A stretch of DNA of 40,325 bases from Phaeodactylibacter sp. (GTDB lineage Bacteria > Bacteroidota > Bacteroidia > Chitinophagales > Saprospiraceae), in NCBI GenBank assembly GCA_024102975.1, contig JAGFJD010000101.1, forward strand, positions 1 to 40,325, read 5' to 3'. Both the position numbers and the translations under genes were made by a program. Shown piece by piece: positions 9,545 to 17,817 of this stretch (position 1 is the stretch's first letter; each line of letters starts with the position of its first letter). Below the pieces are notes generated by a model that saw nothing but the letters and a program-made list of their open reading frames with translations, was not told where the DNA came from and did not search any database.

Positions 9545-10501
9545 ATGAACAAGTACCTCTTCCTCCTCTTCCTGGCAACCCTCCCGGCAGTTTCCTGCAA
9601 GAAAAAAGAAGCTGAAACTGCCAAACCAGCCCCCGTCGTTTATCACGACCAGTTGACCTCCCTCACCTTCACGCAAATCCGCCTGGGCGACGGCGTGCCG
9701 CTGTCCCTCGACATCTCTTTCCGCTGGAAAGTGGAGGCGCCCAAAACCTTCTTCCAGCAATTTCCCTCCGAGGAACATTTCGCACAGGGTATCCTCCAGC
9801 CCCGGGCGACGGAAGCCCTGCGCCGCATTTCCAATATTTATGCGAGTGTGGATTCCGTCTTTTCCACCCAACGCGAGCGCTACATCGCCGAACTGAAGGC
9901 CGCTCTGCTGGAAGAAGCCGGCGAACCCGGCGTATTGATGAAAGAGGTGATCCTCTCCGACATCATCTTCCCCAACACTTTCACCCAGGCTATGGAAAAA
10001 GCCGGCCTGCGGCAGCAGGAGCTGGCCCGCATCGAGCAGCAGAACGCCATCGACATCGCCGCCGCCGAAGCCGAACGCAAGAAAGCACGGGCCGACGGAC
10101 AGGTGGCTATCGCCAAAGCCGAAGCCGAGGGGCGCCTGCAGGACATCAAAGCCCAGACCGAAAAGAGCCGCCGCCAGAGCGAACTGGCCAAGGCGGAAAC
10201 CGAAGCCCAGATAAACAAACGCCAGGCGGAAGCCGAAGCAGAAAAACAACGCCTGCTGGCCAAAGCCGAACTGGAAAAAGAACGCGAGCGCATGCAGATC
10301 GACATTGAGCGCCAGGAAGAACTGGCCCGCGTCGACTTCGACAACCAACTGGAACTGGCCCGCCTCTGCCAGGACAATCCCACCTACGCTTCTTTCCTGG
10401 TCAACCGGGAACTGGCTTCCAAAGTGGAGATCGCCGTACTGCCGTCCGGGAATGACGTGGGGGTGCTGGGCGGGTTCCTCAAGGGAGGGCTGAAGGATTG
10501 A
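9545..10501 (+). CDS. SPFH/band-7 (prohibitin-like) lipoprotein
   Basis: The protein has 318 residues from ATG 9545. An ATG twelve codons earlier is open, but the later start gives a proper lipoprotein signal with lipobox AVSC followed by KKKE. Residues about 30-150 look like the band-7/SPFH core (LTFTQIRLGDGVPLSLDISF, then MKEVILSDIIFP). A long Ala/Glu/Lys/Arg coiled coil follows (about 160-270), then a short hydrophobic C-terminal part (VLGGFLKGG). Family members assemble into large membrane rings or cages. They are usually anchored by a helix; a lipid anchor is less common and would put this one on the periplasmic side. A near -7 box, CATCTTTG (9499-9506), lies upstream. Confidence 0.88.
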   Translation: MNKYLFLLFLATLPAVSCKKKEAETAKPAPVVYHDQLTSLTFTQIRLGDGVPLSLDISFRWKVEAPKTFFQQFPSEEHFAQGILQPRATEALRRISNIYASVDSVFSTQRERYIAELKAALLEEAGEPGVLMKEVILSDIIFPNTFTQAMEKAGLRQQELARIEQQNAIDIAAAEAERKKARADGQVAIAKAEAEGRLQDIKAQTEKSRRQSELAKAETEAQINKRQAEAEAEKQRLLAKAELEKERERMQIDIERQEELARVDFDNQLELARLCQDNPTYASFLVNRELASKVEIAVLPSGNDVGVLGGFLKGGLKD

Positions 10502-10525
10502 TGATTATCCCCTGGCAATCTCAGG

Positions 10526-11101
10526 GTGATATTGTTTGGCGGCGACAGCCTCCGCCGGGTGGAACTACAGATAACAAACGACCCCGAATGGGGCAATTCC
10601 GTGACCGTAAAAGGACCCTGGAAATACGATGCTTTCATGATCGTTGGTTCTATCCACTCCCTTCCCGAGGGGCAGATAAGCAGCAATCCGGGCCTGTGCC
10701 CCGGGACAGAGGCTCTTTACCCCGGCATGTCCCGGCCGGTTTACTGGACGGACAACACCGCCGCCGAGCAGTACCAGCTCAACGTTTACGGCACCTATAC
10801 TGCCGGCCCGGACGGCTACTCCATGTACCTGGATTATCAGATAAAGGCTTCCTGCTATTCTCTTTCTACCCATTCATCCTGTGACCAGGTGATCTACGCC
10901 ACACCAGAAGGGCAGCCCCTCTGGGACCCCACCTATCTCTTCTGGGAAGGCGACCTCAACCAGGACGGGCGGCCGGATTTCATGCTGATGGCGCCTCGAT
11001 CGGAATATTCCGCCATGTACCATCTCTATCTGGGCGGCTCGCCGGAAGCGGGCAAGGTGGTGCGCCAAGTGGCGAGTGTCGAGGAGTGGGATGGGTGTTG
11101 A
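10526..11101 (+). CDS. Hypothetical protein, possibly a 5'-truncated fragment
   Basis: 191 codons from a GTG at 10526, 25 bases after the SPFH gene. No signal peptide is present, although the sequence looks extracytoplasmic: several Cys, many Tyr and Gly, and a calcium-loop-like GDLNQDGRPDFMLMAP near the C-terminus, as in FG-GAP-type repeats. The reading frame starts abruptly in what looks like the middle of a beta domain (VILFGGDSLRRVELQI). It may be the surviving 3' end of a larger secreted-protein gene, consistent with the decayed kinase gene next to it. No family is recognised. Confidence 0.5.
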   Translation: MILFGGDSLRRVELQITNDPEWGNSVTVKGPWKYDAFMIVGSIHSLPEGQISSNPGLCPGTEALYPGMSRPVYWTDNTAAEQYQLNVYGTYTAGPDGYSMYLDYQIKASCYSLSTHSSCDQVIYATPEGQPLWDPTYLFWEGDLNQDGRPDFMLMAPRSEYSAMYHLYLGGSPEAGKVVRQVASVEEWDGC

Positions 11102-11124
11102 GGGCATACTACTAGACATTTTTC

Positions 11125-11228
11125 TGGACACAGAGTACGCCGAGGAGACACAGAGTCACACAGAGGCCTGATTATCAATGGGAAAAAATCCGTGTGCTCT
11201 GTGTTGGTCTCAGTGCTCTCTGTGTCCA
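11125..11228. repeat. ACACAGAG-type inverted repeat element
   Basis: TGGACACAGAG (11125-11135) pairs with CTCTGTGTCCA (11218-11228), with further ACACAGAG and CTCTGTGT units inside. The whole 104 bases can fold into one long imperfect hairpin. It resembles CACAGAG-rich intergenic repeats that I recall from many environmental bacterial genomes. No gene overlaps it. Confidence 0.7.
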
Positions 11229-11315
11229 AAACCATTTTGTCCAGGGGTGTGCGTTTCGCGCCTGTTTAGAGCCCCATTCCGGACTTCAACGTGAGACCGT
11301 CCAAAGTCTAGTAAA

Positions 11316-12331
11316 TCAATATACAAACTTCACGCTCACCACCACCGCCGTCCCCCCTGTTTCCCCGCTCTCCGTTTTCCACTCCTTGATCTCCAGCGGC
11401 TGGCTGATGCCATGTTCTCTACCCAAAACCTCCAGCCGTTCGCGGATGGCCTGCAGGGCGGTAGACTGGTGCCCGCTGGCCTTTTTCCGGCGGCGGCTCT
11501 CTTCTATGCCGATGCCGGTATCCCGGATAGTGATCTCCAAAATAGGGCCTTTTCGCTGAAAAGCCAGCCCGATATGCCCTTTTTTGCCCGACGGGGCGAT
11601 GCCGTGGCGGATGGCGTTCTCCAGGAAGGGCTGCAGCCATTCTGATAAACCAGGCGGAACTGCCCGTCGTAGCGGTAGAGCCCGTGGCCGTAGGTGCCGA
11701 TCCAGAACTGCCCCAGGCTGTCCTGAGTGATGCTTCTCACCTGCGCCTGCGCCAGGGCCGCCGGCATTTCGGGGCGGACCAACTGCCCTTTCTCCAGCCA
11801 TGCTGTTCCGTTGTCCGTACCGATCCAAATGCGCTGGCCTTCTTTCAGCAGGCAATAGGCAGGGCGTTCACCGATGGGTTCGGGGGGTATCGTATCGGTA
11901 GTATAAATGAATAAACCAGTCGAGGAAGCGATCCAGATGGTGTCCGGCCCGCTCGAGGTAATGGCGTGGACTTCGGCGGAGAAGGCCGGGGGAAGCGTCC
12001 GGAAGGATAGTCCGTCGTAGCGGCAAAGCCCGTTCTGCGTGCCGATCCACAGCAAGCCGTCCGCGGATTCGTAAAGAGCGGTAATGTAATTGCCGGGCAG
12101 GCCGTCGCGCGAGGTGAAGGTTTGGAACCGCCGCCCGTCGTAACGGCTCAGGCCGCCGCCCTCTGTTCCCATCCAGATGTAGCCGCGGCTGTCCTCCAGC
12201 AGGGTATTGACACGGGACTGCGCCAGGCCTTCCTGCACGGAGTAGTTGCGGAAGTTGAAGGGCTGGGCCGGGAGCCATAACGGGATGGCCAGGAGGATCA
12301 GGAAAAGCCGGTATTTTGCTTTCGTGCGCAT
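11316..12331 (-). pseudogene. Reg_prop sensor histidine kinase with large internal deletion
   Basis: The 5' part encodes a signal peptide and about five two-component-regulator propeller blades (motifs YIWMGTEGGGLSRYDG, LLWIGTQNGLCRYDG, FWIGTYGHGLYRYDG). At about 11640-11655 the frame breaks. The rest, in another frame, is the LytS-like kinase ATPase domain (WLQPFLENAIRHG, then ITIRDTGIGIEESRRRK) up to the stop at 11316. Missing are the remaining blades, the Y_Y_Y domain, the membrane helix and the phospho-accepting His region. A full family member is around 1000 residues, so perhaps 2 kb is gone. A real deletion is more likely than a sequencing slip because whole domains are absent, but misassembly is possible. 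Confidence 0.85.
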
Positions 12332-12355
12332 AGGGTGGGAAGATAGGGGATTTCG

Positions 12356-12427
12356 GACAGGATGAACAGGTTTTGCCCGGACGTGGAGTTGTGCAATAAG
12401 TAAATGTAGACAGGATTAACAAGATTA
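12356..12427. repeat. Dispersed repeat copy, related to 28219-28282
   Basis: This segment (starts GACAGGATGAACAGG, ends GGATTAACAAGATT) aligns with the reverse complement of 28219-28282. Common blocks include GATGAACA, GGACG, GCAATAA and AGACAGGATTAACAAGATT. It shows that this intergenic DNA belongs to a mobile or copied repeat family. Confidence 0.65.
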
Positions 12428-12437
12428 TCTGGATATA

Positions 12438-12600
12438 CCTGTACATCCTGTCTACCCAAAGCCATAGCCCCCAAAACCTGTCAATCCTGTACATCCTGTC
12501 TACCCAAAGCCATAGCCCCCAAAACCTGCCAATCCTGTACATCCTGTCTACCCAAAGCCATCGGCTCCAAACCTGTTATCCCTGTTTATCCTGTCTGCTT
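12438..12600. repeat. 48-bp tandem repeat, about 3.5 copies
   Basis: Units start at 12438, 12486 and 12534 with CCTGTACATCCTGTCTACCC, and a shorter degenerate copy starts at about 12581. The units are nearly identical and contain ATCCTGTC, the core of the ACAGGAT family. The tract lies between the kinase pseudogene and the start-proximal end of the dispersed repeat. The minus-strand ORF through it is only the repeat read as protein. Units are contiguous without spacers, so this is not a CRISPR array. Confidence 0.85.
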
Positions 12601-12612
12601 GTCAATCCTGTA

Positions 12613-14457
12613 TCAGTTACCATCCCCCGCTGCCCCCTCCGGCGCCTGGCTCTCCGTACCCCCTCCCGGCGCCGGCAAGGGCGGCAACGTAGGCTGCGCC
12701 TCCGCTGTCGCCGGCTGTGGCACCTCCTTCGGCCTGATGGCCGGAAACCGCAGGATGCTCTTCACCGGCCGCACCGAGCTGACGGAGGAACGCCGACTCT
12801 CCAGCTGTACATCCAGAGACAGGTTGTAGGAAAGCATGTTGGAATGGTCGATGCGCTCCAGGGGGAAGGACTCCTGGGTTTCCAGGGTGACATAGAACCG
12901 CTTGCGGGCGAGGTCGGGCTCGACTTTGGCGATGCGGACGTTGAGTTCCTTGTCGCTGCGCCGCACCAGCAGGTTGCCGATATAGGGCTGGGCGTCGAAA
13001 TTGACCGGGTTGTAGCGGTCTTCGATGTCGATGGCGAATTTCCACTGGAAGGCGAAGTTCCAGCCGTCCTTTTTGCTGAGGTCGAAGGCGCCTTCGCTGA
13101 CGGCAGCGATGGGGTGGGAACTGGTCTGAATCTCTTCGTCGATATCGAAAACCAGGAATTGGCCGTTCACCGGTTCTTTGCTTCGGATTTGGTACCGGAC
13201 GCTGACCTTGCCGGGGCGTTGCTCTACCGGGCCCCGGAAGTTGCCGGCCAGCGGGCGCCCGCTGACGGTGAAGCGGCAGCCCGAGGCGCCGGATTCGCTG
13301 TCGCGGTACGGTTGGGCAAAGAGGGAGGGGGTGCCCTCGTATACGCCGGGCTGCACGTTTTCGATCACCCAGAAATTGTCGGCCATATTGTCGGGAATGC
13401 CTTCGACGATGAGGAAGTGTTTGTGCTCCACCCCTTCGATCATCAGAGGGAGGTCCTGGGCTTTCTGGAAGGCCAGCTTGATGCCTTCGAGGTAGCGGCT
13501 GATCTCCTCCGGGGAGGGTAGGGGAGAGAAGAGCTTGCTCTTCTGGTAGGGACCTTCGAAGTCGGTGTAGATGATGGTTTCCCAGTCATTGCCGAAGAAG
13601 GCGCCGCGGCCGCCCTTGCCCAGGGCGAAGCTGGCCTTCAGGCGGGCGGAGAGCGGGGCGTTGATATTGAGGCCGCCTTCCGTCTCGATCCGGTAGTTCT
13701 CTTCGGCGGAGGTGATGTGCTTGATCATCACGCCTTCGAACTCGCGGAGATAGTAGGCGTTGTTGACGAATTCGGGGTTCTCCTGGTAGAAGCGCCACAA
13801 CTTCATCATGAATTCGGTAGTGCGGTAGTCGTTGGCTTGCAGGATGTAATGCAAGGGGGAGACAAAAGAGCCGGAAAGGGCCAGCACGGAAGACTCCCGC
13901 CGGCTGTCGGTATCCAGCGCCGCCCGGAAGGAAGCATAGGGCGGCTGAATGCCAGCGTCGAGGGCGGCCTTTAGGTATCCGCTGCAGGTTTTGTGCAGGA
14001 CGTAGGCGTCGAAATTCTCGTCGGGGTTGATGGCGAACTGGTTCTCGACGCTGTTCAGGCGCATCACCCGGCTGGGGGCATAGGCCAGGTACTCAAAGGA
14101 CTTCCCGATGTCTTCTCCGGTAAAGATGTAGTACAAAAGCCCGCCGCCCCGGATGTCCGCCGATTCTACCTTGGTGCGCAGGCCGCGCCGCCCGAGGAAC
14201 TTGCTGATGTCCTGCGGGATGTAATCGCGCCGCCCGTCCGGCGTTTCAAACCCACAGTATTCGCAGTGGCGCTCAAAGGTTTTTTGCAGGGTATACCCCA
14301 GAGAAAGGCGGGGGTAAGACTGCTCCGGGGGCCATTCGGCCCGGCGGTGCTCTTCGATCTTGCGCTGATAACGGCTGATCTTCTGCGCGCCGGCCCAGCC
14401 GGGCAGCACGGAAAAGAAGAGCATAAGCAATGAAATGCGCAATAAGGTTCTTTGCAT
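12613..14457 (-). CDS. Exported protein of unknown function
   Basis: A 614-residue protein with a signal peptide (MQRTLLRISLLMLFFSVLPG, cleavage probably after AGA). The mature part has an early CxxC pair (HCEYCGF) and a long mixed alpha/beta region. The later half appears beta-rich and contains regular polar/hydrophobic strands. It ends in a Pro/Ala/Gly-rich low-complexity tail (LPPLPAPGGG). No T9SS domain or lipobox is seen, so a periplasmic location is most likely. I do not recognise the family. It is transcribed divergently from the glycosyltransferase gene. Confidence 0.85.
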   Translation of the reverse strand: MQRTLLRISLLMLFFSVLPGWAGAQKISRYQRKIEEHRRAEWPPEQSYPRLSLGYTLQKTFERHCEYCGFETPDGRRDYIPQDISKFLGRRGLRTKVESADIRGGGLLYYIFTGEDIGKSFEYLAYAPSRVMRLNSVENQFAINPDENFDAYVLHKTCSGYLKAALDAGIQPPYASFRAALDTDSRRESSVLALSGSFVSPLHYILQANDYRTTEFMMKLWRFYQENPEFVNNAYYLREFEGVMIKHITSAEENYRIETEGGLNINAPLSARLKASFALGKGGRGAFFGNDWETIIYTDFEGPYQKSKLFSPLPSPEEISRYLEGIKLAFQKAQDLPLMIEGVEHKHFLIVEGIPDNMADNFWVIENVQPGVYEGTPSLFAQPYRDSESGASGCRFTVSGRPLAGNFRGPVEQRPGKVSVRYQIRSKEPVNGQFLVFDIDEEIQTSSHPIAAVSEGAFDLSKKDGWNFAFQWKFAIDIEDRYNPVNFDAQPYIGNLLVRRSDKELNVRIAKVEPDLARKRFYVTLETQESFPLERIDHSNMLSYNLSLDVQLESRRSSVSSVRPVKSILRFPAIRPKEVPQPATAEAQPTLPPLPAPGGGTESQAPEGAAGDGN

Positions 14458-14604
14458 ATCTGGTTTTAGTTTTTTTAACCGCTTGCCGGGCCACAGGTTT
14501 CACCCCGGCGCCATTCTTTATCCGGAAAATTTTATCCCAAACAACGCAGGCCACCCTGCAAAACTTGTGTGTATCGGCTACTATTTGAATAAAGTGAATG
14601 TTTA

Positions 14605-15819
14605 ATGATTCACGGCCCATTCCCAAAAACTTATCCGGGCTATGCCCTTTCTCTGCCCGTACCTTTCTATCTTGTGGCCAAAAAATTGGAACGCATCGTT
14701 CTTCTTTCTCCGGCCCACCCCTTGCGCGGGGGGATAGCCTCCTCGACGGAGCGCCTGGCGCAGGAGCTTCAGGCGCGCGGCTATGCCGTCCGGATTTATT
14801 CTTTCCGCCTGCAGTATCCTTCCCTGCTCTTCCCGGGCAAGACGCAGTATGTGGACGGCCCGCCGCCGCCCGGGCTGGAGATTCTCCCGGTTGTCAACTC
14901 GGTTAACCCCCTCAACTGGTGGAAGGTTGGCCACCGCCTGCGCCGGGAAGCGCCGGATCTGGTCATCGCCCGCTACTGGCTGCCCTTTATGGGCCCTTCA
15001 ATGGGCACGATCCTCCGGCTGGCCAGAGGAAACGGGCACACCAAAACCATAGCGATCGCCGATAACGTCATCCCGCACGAACGGCGGCCGGGCGACCAGG
15101 CGCTGACCCGGTATTTCATCGGCGCGGTGGACGGCTTCATCGTCATGTCCCGCTCGGTCGGGGAGGACATCCGGCGGTTCGCCCCCGGCAAGCCGCTGGC
15201 CTATATCCCGCACCCGATCTTCGACAATTACGGGCCGGCATGTTCGCGGGAAGCGTCTTTGAAACGGCTCGGCCTTCCGGATGAACATCCTTATCTCCTG
15301 TTTTTCGGGTTCATCCGGGAATACAAAGGGCTGGACCTCCTGCTGCGGGCCCTGGGCGATGAACGCGTCCGGGCGCTGAACTTGCGGCTTATCGTCGCCG
15401 GCGAGTTCTACGGCAGCGATGAGCCGTACCGGCAGATTATCCGGGAAGAAGGCATCGAAGGCCGCGTGATCTTCCGGCCGGATTATATTCCCAACGAAGC
15501 AGTGCGGTATTACTTTGGCGCCGCCAGCCTGGTAGTGCAGCCTTACAAATCGGCAACCCAGAGCGGCATTTCCCAACTGGCCTATCATTTCGGGACGCCC
15601 CTGCTGGTGACCAACGTCGGCGGGCTGCCCGAAATCGTCGAACACGGCAGGGAGGGGTATGTCGTCGGGGTGAACGCCCGGGCGATCGCCGACGCTCTGG
15701 TCGATTATTTTTCCCATGGCCGGGAAGCAGAAATGAGGGCAGGCATCCGGAGCGGGAAGCAGCGCTTCTCCTGGGGCAATATGGTGAACGGTATCGAATC
15801 AATCTATCAACAACTATGA
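14605..15819 (+). CDS. Glycosyltransferase, GT4 type (GT-B fold)
   Basis: 404 residues if translation starts at ATG 14605. A GTG at 14674, 23 codons later, immediately precedes the conserved first strand (KLERIVLLSPAHPLRGGIAS) and may be the true start. The C-terminal Rossmann half has the family's phosphate-binding region and the variant of the E-x7-E motif near the end (LVTNVGGLPEIVEHGREGYVV). Such enzymes transfer sugar from a nucleotide donor to a glycan or lipid on the cytoplasmic face. Donor and acceptor are unknown. The stop overlaps the start of the next gene, and gmhA and gmhB follow, so a role in lipopolysaccharide or surface glycan synthesis is likely. Confidence 0.9.
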   Translation: MIHGPFPKTYPGYALSLPVPFYLVAKKLERIVLLSPAHPLRGGIASSTERLAQELQARGYAVRIYSFRLQYPSLLFPGKTQYVDGPPPPGLEILPVVNSVNPLNWWKVGHRLRREAPDLVIARYWLPFMGPSMGTILRLARGNGHTKTIAIADNVIPHERRPGDQALTRYFIGAVDGFIVMSRSVGEDIRRFAPGKPLAYIPHPIFDNYGPACSREASLKRLGLPDEHPYLLFFGFIREYKGLDLLLRALGDERVRALNLRLIVAGEFYGSDEPYRQIIREEGIEGRVIFRPDYIPNEAVRYYFGAASLVVQPYKSATQSGISQLAYHFGTPLLVTNVGGLPEIVEHGREGYVVGVNARAIADALVDYFSHGREAEMRAGIRSGKQRFSWGNMVNGIESIYQQL

Positions 15820-16334
15820 GCAAAGGAATATTGGATCATCCGGGAGAAGACAATCAGGCTTCGGTAAACCTGGTGGGGCGGGTGGTGCTCTTCGCCGGCA
15901 TCCTGCTGGGCGCCGTCAATTTTGGAGTAGACTATGGCCTGAGCGTCCTGAATGTATCGCCGAACCTCATGCGGCAGGCCGCCCTCGGCGCTTTTCTTTT
16001 CCTGACCTGGCTGGCGGTGAGCAGCGGCCTGCGGTCTGTCGACAAGCTGCAGCCCGGCATTGCCGTAGGATGGTTGTTCATCACCGGCATGGGCATCGGG
16101 CTGTGGGGGCAGGTGGTTTTCGCCCTGGCCCGGTGGGCAAAGGCCGTCGTCCGCGAAGAAGGCATTTCTTTTGCTTTTTTCCTCCTGCCCGGCCTGCTGC
16201 CCAGCCTGTCCGTCAGCCTGCTGGTAGCGGTGCTGACGGCAATCACCCTGAGGGTGGAGAGCAAACTGCTGGCCACGTTGCTGCGGATATTGATCTTTGG
16301 GCTGATTGCCTTGTTTATTTACTTGTGGCTGTAG
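15816..16334 (+). CDS. Integral membrane protein, function unknown
   Basis: A 172-residue protein with four predicted membrane helices (for example VVLFAGILLGAVNFGVDYGL, AALGAFLFLTWLAVSSGL, and the last helix ILIFGLIALFIYLWL). Its ATG overlaps the TGA of the glycosyltransferase gene (ATGA), so the two are translationally coupled. No catalytic motif is seen. It may be an accessory membrane partner of the glycan enzymes. Confidence 0.85.
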   Translation: MSKGILDHPGEDNQASVNLVGRVVLFAGILLGAVNFGVDYGLSVLNVSPNLMRQAALGAFLFLTWLAVSSGLRSVDKLQPGIAVGWLFITGMGIGLWGQVVFALARWAKAVVREEGISFAFFLLPGLLPSLSVSLLVAVLTAITLRVESKLLATLLRILIFGLIALFIYLWL

Positions 16335-16375
16335 GGGGCTGAATTCCTTCATTCCATTATGTAAAAGAAAATCCA

Positions 16376-16954
16376 ATGAACGCCAGGATTAACGAAATCG
16401 TCCGGGAAAGCATAGCTGCCAAGCAGGCCTTGCTGGCGGACGAAGCGCTTCTGCGGGAAGTAGAGCGGGTAGTGGGTGCCTGTGTCGAAGCGTTCCGGGC
16501 AGACAAGAAAGTCTTGTTCTGCGGCAATGGCGGCAGCGCTGCCGATGCCCAGCACCTGGCCGGCGAGCTCTCCGGCCGTTTTTACCTCGACCGGGAGCCG
16601 CTCTTTGCCGAGGCTATGCACGTGAATACGTCTTTTCTGACCGCCGTGGCCAACGATTACTCGTTTGAAGAGGCTTACGCCCGCATGGTGCGGGCTGCGG
16701 GCCGGCAGGGCGACCTGTTGTTTGCCCTGTCTACTTCCGGCAATTCTCCCAACATCCTGAGCGCTATCGATTCGGCCCACCGCATGGGCATGAAGGTGGT
16801 GGGCCTGACCGGCCGCCGGGGTGGCCAGTTTCCGTCGGTATGCCATTTTATCCTGAGAGCGCCGTCCGATAACACCCCGCGCATCCAGGAATGCCACATC
16901 TTGCTGGGGCATATCATTTGCGAACTGGTGGAGGCGGAGATATTTGGGGGGTAG
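16376..16954 (+). CDS. gmhA: Phosphoheptose isomerase (sedoheptulose 7-phosphate isomerase)
   Basis: A 192-residue SIS-domain protein of normal GmhA length. It converts sedoheptulose 7-phosphate to D-glycero-D-manno-heptose 7-phosphate, the first step toward the heptose of lipopolysaccharide. The sugar-phosphate loop is FCGNGGSAADAQHLAGEL, the second SIS motif is LFALSTSGNSPN, and the C-terminal metal/active-site region is IQECHILLGHIICELVE. GmhB follows after a repeat tract. The kinase/nucleotidyltransferase step is not in the window. Confidence 0.96.
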   Translation: MNARINEIVRESIAAKQALLADEALLREVERVVGACVEAFRADKKVLFCGNGGSAADAQHLAGELSGRFYLDREPLFAEAMHVNTSFLTAVANDYSFEEAYARMVRAAGRQGDLLFALSTSGNSPNILSAIDSAHRMGMKVVGLTGRRGGQFPSVCHFILRAPSDNTPRIQECHILLGHIICELVEAEIFGG

Positions 16955-16977
16955 GGACGCAAATGGGAGGTTGGGCT

Positions 16978-17140
16978 GGAGGAAATAGGTGGAAATACAT
17001 AGAAATAAATTAGGTGGAGATGTGTGGAAATGTGTGGAAATGTATGGAAATGTGTGGAGATGTATGGAGATGTATGGAGATGTATGGAAATGTATGGAAA
17101 TGTATGGAAATGTGTGGGAATGTGTGGGAATGCGTACAAA
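16978..17140 (+). repeat. 10-bp tandem repeat before gmhB
   Basis: Eleven units of TGTRTGGRAA/TGTRTGGAGA run from 17021 to 17130 with exact 10-bp spacing, with degenerate units on both sides. The tract contains no stop codon in any plus frame, and nearly every unit junction makes an ATG. Because 10 is not a multiple of 3, these ATGs rotate through the frames; some are in frame with gmhB. Confidence 0.9.
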
Positions 17141-17149
17141 AAAGGAATC

Positions 17150-17725
17150 ATGTTTACGTTGGATAAATCCTGGTCGTTATTCCTGGACCGCGACGGGGTG
17201 ATCAACCGGAGGTTGCCGGGCGCTTATGTCCGGGTGTGGGAGGAGTTTGAGTGGCTGCCCGGCGCTCTGGAGGCGCTGGCGGGGCTTACCCGGAGAGCCG
17301 GCCGGGCTTTTGTGGTCACCAATCAGCAAGGGGTGGGGAAGGGGTTGATGACAGAGGAAGCCCTGGCCGGCATCCACGCCAGGATGCGCCGGGAAGTAGA
17401 AGAAGCCGGGGGGCGCATCGACGCCGTGTACCATTGCCCGGCCCTGGCATCTGAGGCGCCCAACTGCCGCAAGCCCGGCCCGGCCATGGCACGGTGGGCC
17501 CAGGCCGATTTTCCCGAGGTGGATTTCCGGCGGTCGGTCATGGTTGGGGATTCGCTTTCCGATATGCAGTTTGGGCAGGGGCTTGGCATGGCCACGGTGC
17601 TGGTGGCCACCAAAACCGATGAGATGGAGGATATTCAGGCGGCCATCGGACGGGGCCTGAAAATAGGCGCCCGGGTTGGCAGTTTGCTCGAATTCTACGC
17701 CGACATCCTTCGGAAAACCAAATAA
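17150..17725 (+). CDS. gmhB: D-glycero-D-manno-heptose-1,7-bisphosphate 7-phosphatase
   Basis: 191 residues from ATG 17150. That ATG follows AAAAAAGGAATC and precedes the standard family start; longer versions would read through the repeat tract. HAD motifs are FLDRDGVIN (Asp13, Asp15), VVTNQQ, RKPGP (Lys108) and GDSLSDM (Asp134, Asp138). The enzyme removes the C7 phosphate from heptose bisphosphate in nucleotide-heptose synthesis. In the E. coli enzyme a loop holds zinc through Cys-x-His and Cys-x-Cys. Here that loop is short (HCPALASEAPNCRKP) and keeps only Cys96 and Cys106, so the zinc site is probably incomplete. Work on Bacteroidota GmhB reported a preference for the alpha anomer; whether this one shares it is unknown. 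Confidence 0.92.
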   Translation: MFTLDKSWSLFLDRDGVINRRLPGAYVRVWEEFEWLPGALEALAGLTRRAGRAFVVTNQQGVGKGLMTEEALAGIHARMRREVEEAGGRIDAVYHCPALASEAPNCRKPGPAMARWAQADFPEVDFRRSVMVGDSLSDMQFGQGLGMATVLVATKTDEMEDIQAAIGRGLKIGARVGSLLEFYADILRKTK

Positions 17726-17817
17726 TGTCTTATATTCACTTAATATCCACGCAGTTATTTCGTTGATATGAAAATGCAGGCTGTATCGGATCAATAATGC
17801 ACCAAATTCCAAAGCCA

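Noticed and set aside
12438..12600. CRISPR-like array
   Set aside because: The 48-bp units are contiguous with no unique spacers, and there are no cas genes; it is a simple tandem repeat.
17024..17149. N-terminal extension of GmhB through the repeat
   Set aside because: The extension encodes only repeated Met/Val/Trp/Cys units, and the family's conserved start is at 17150; kept only as a finding about upstream ATGs.
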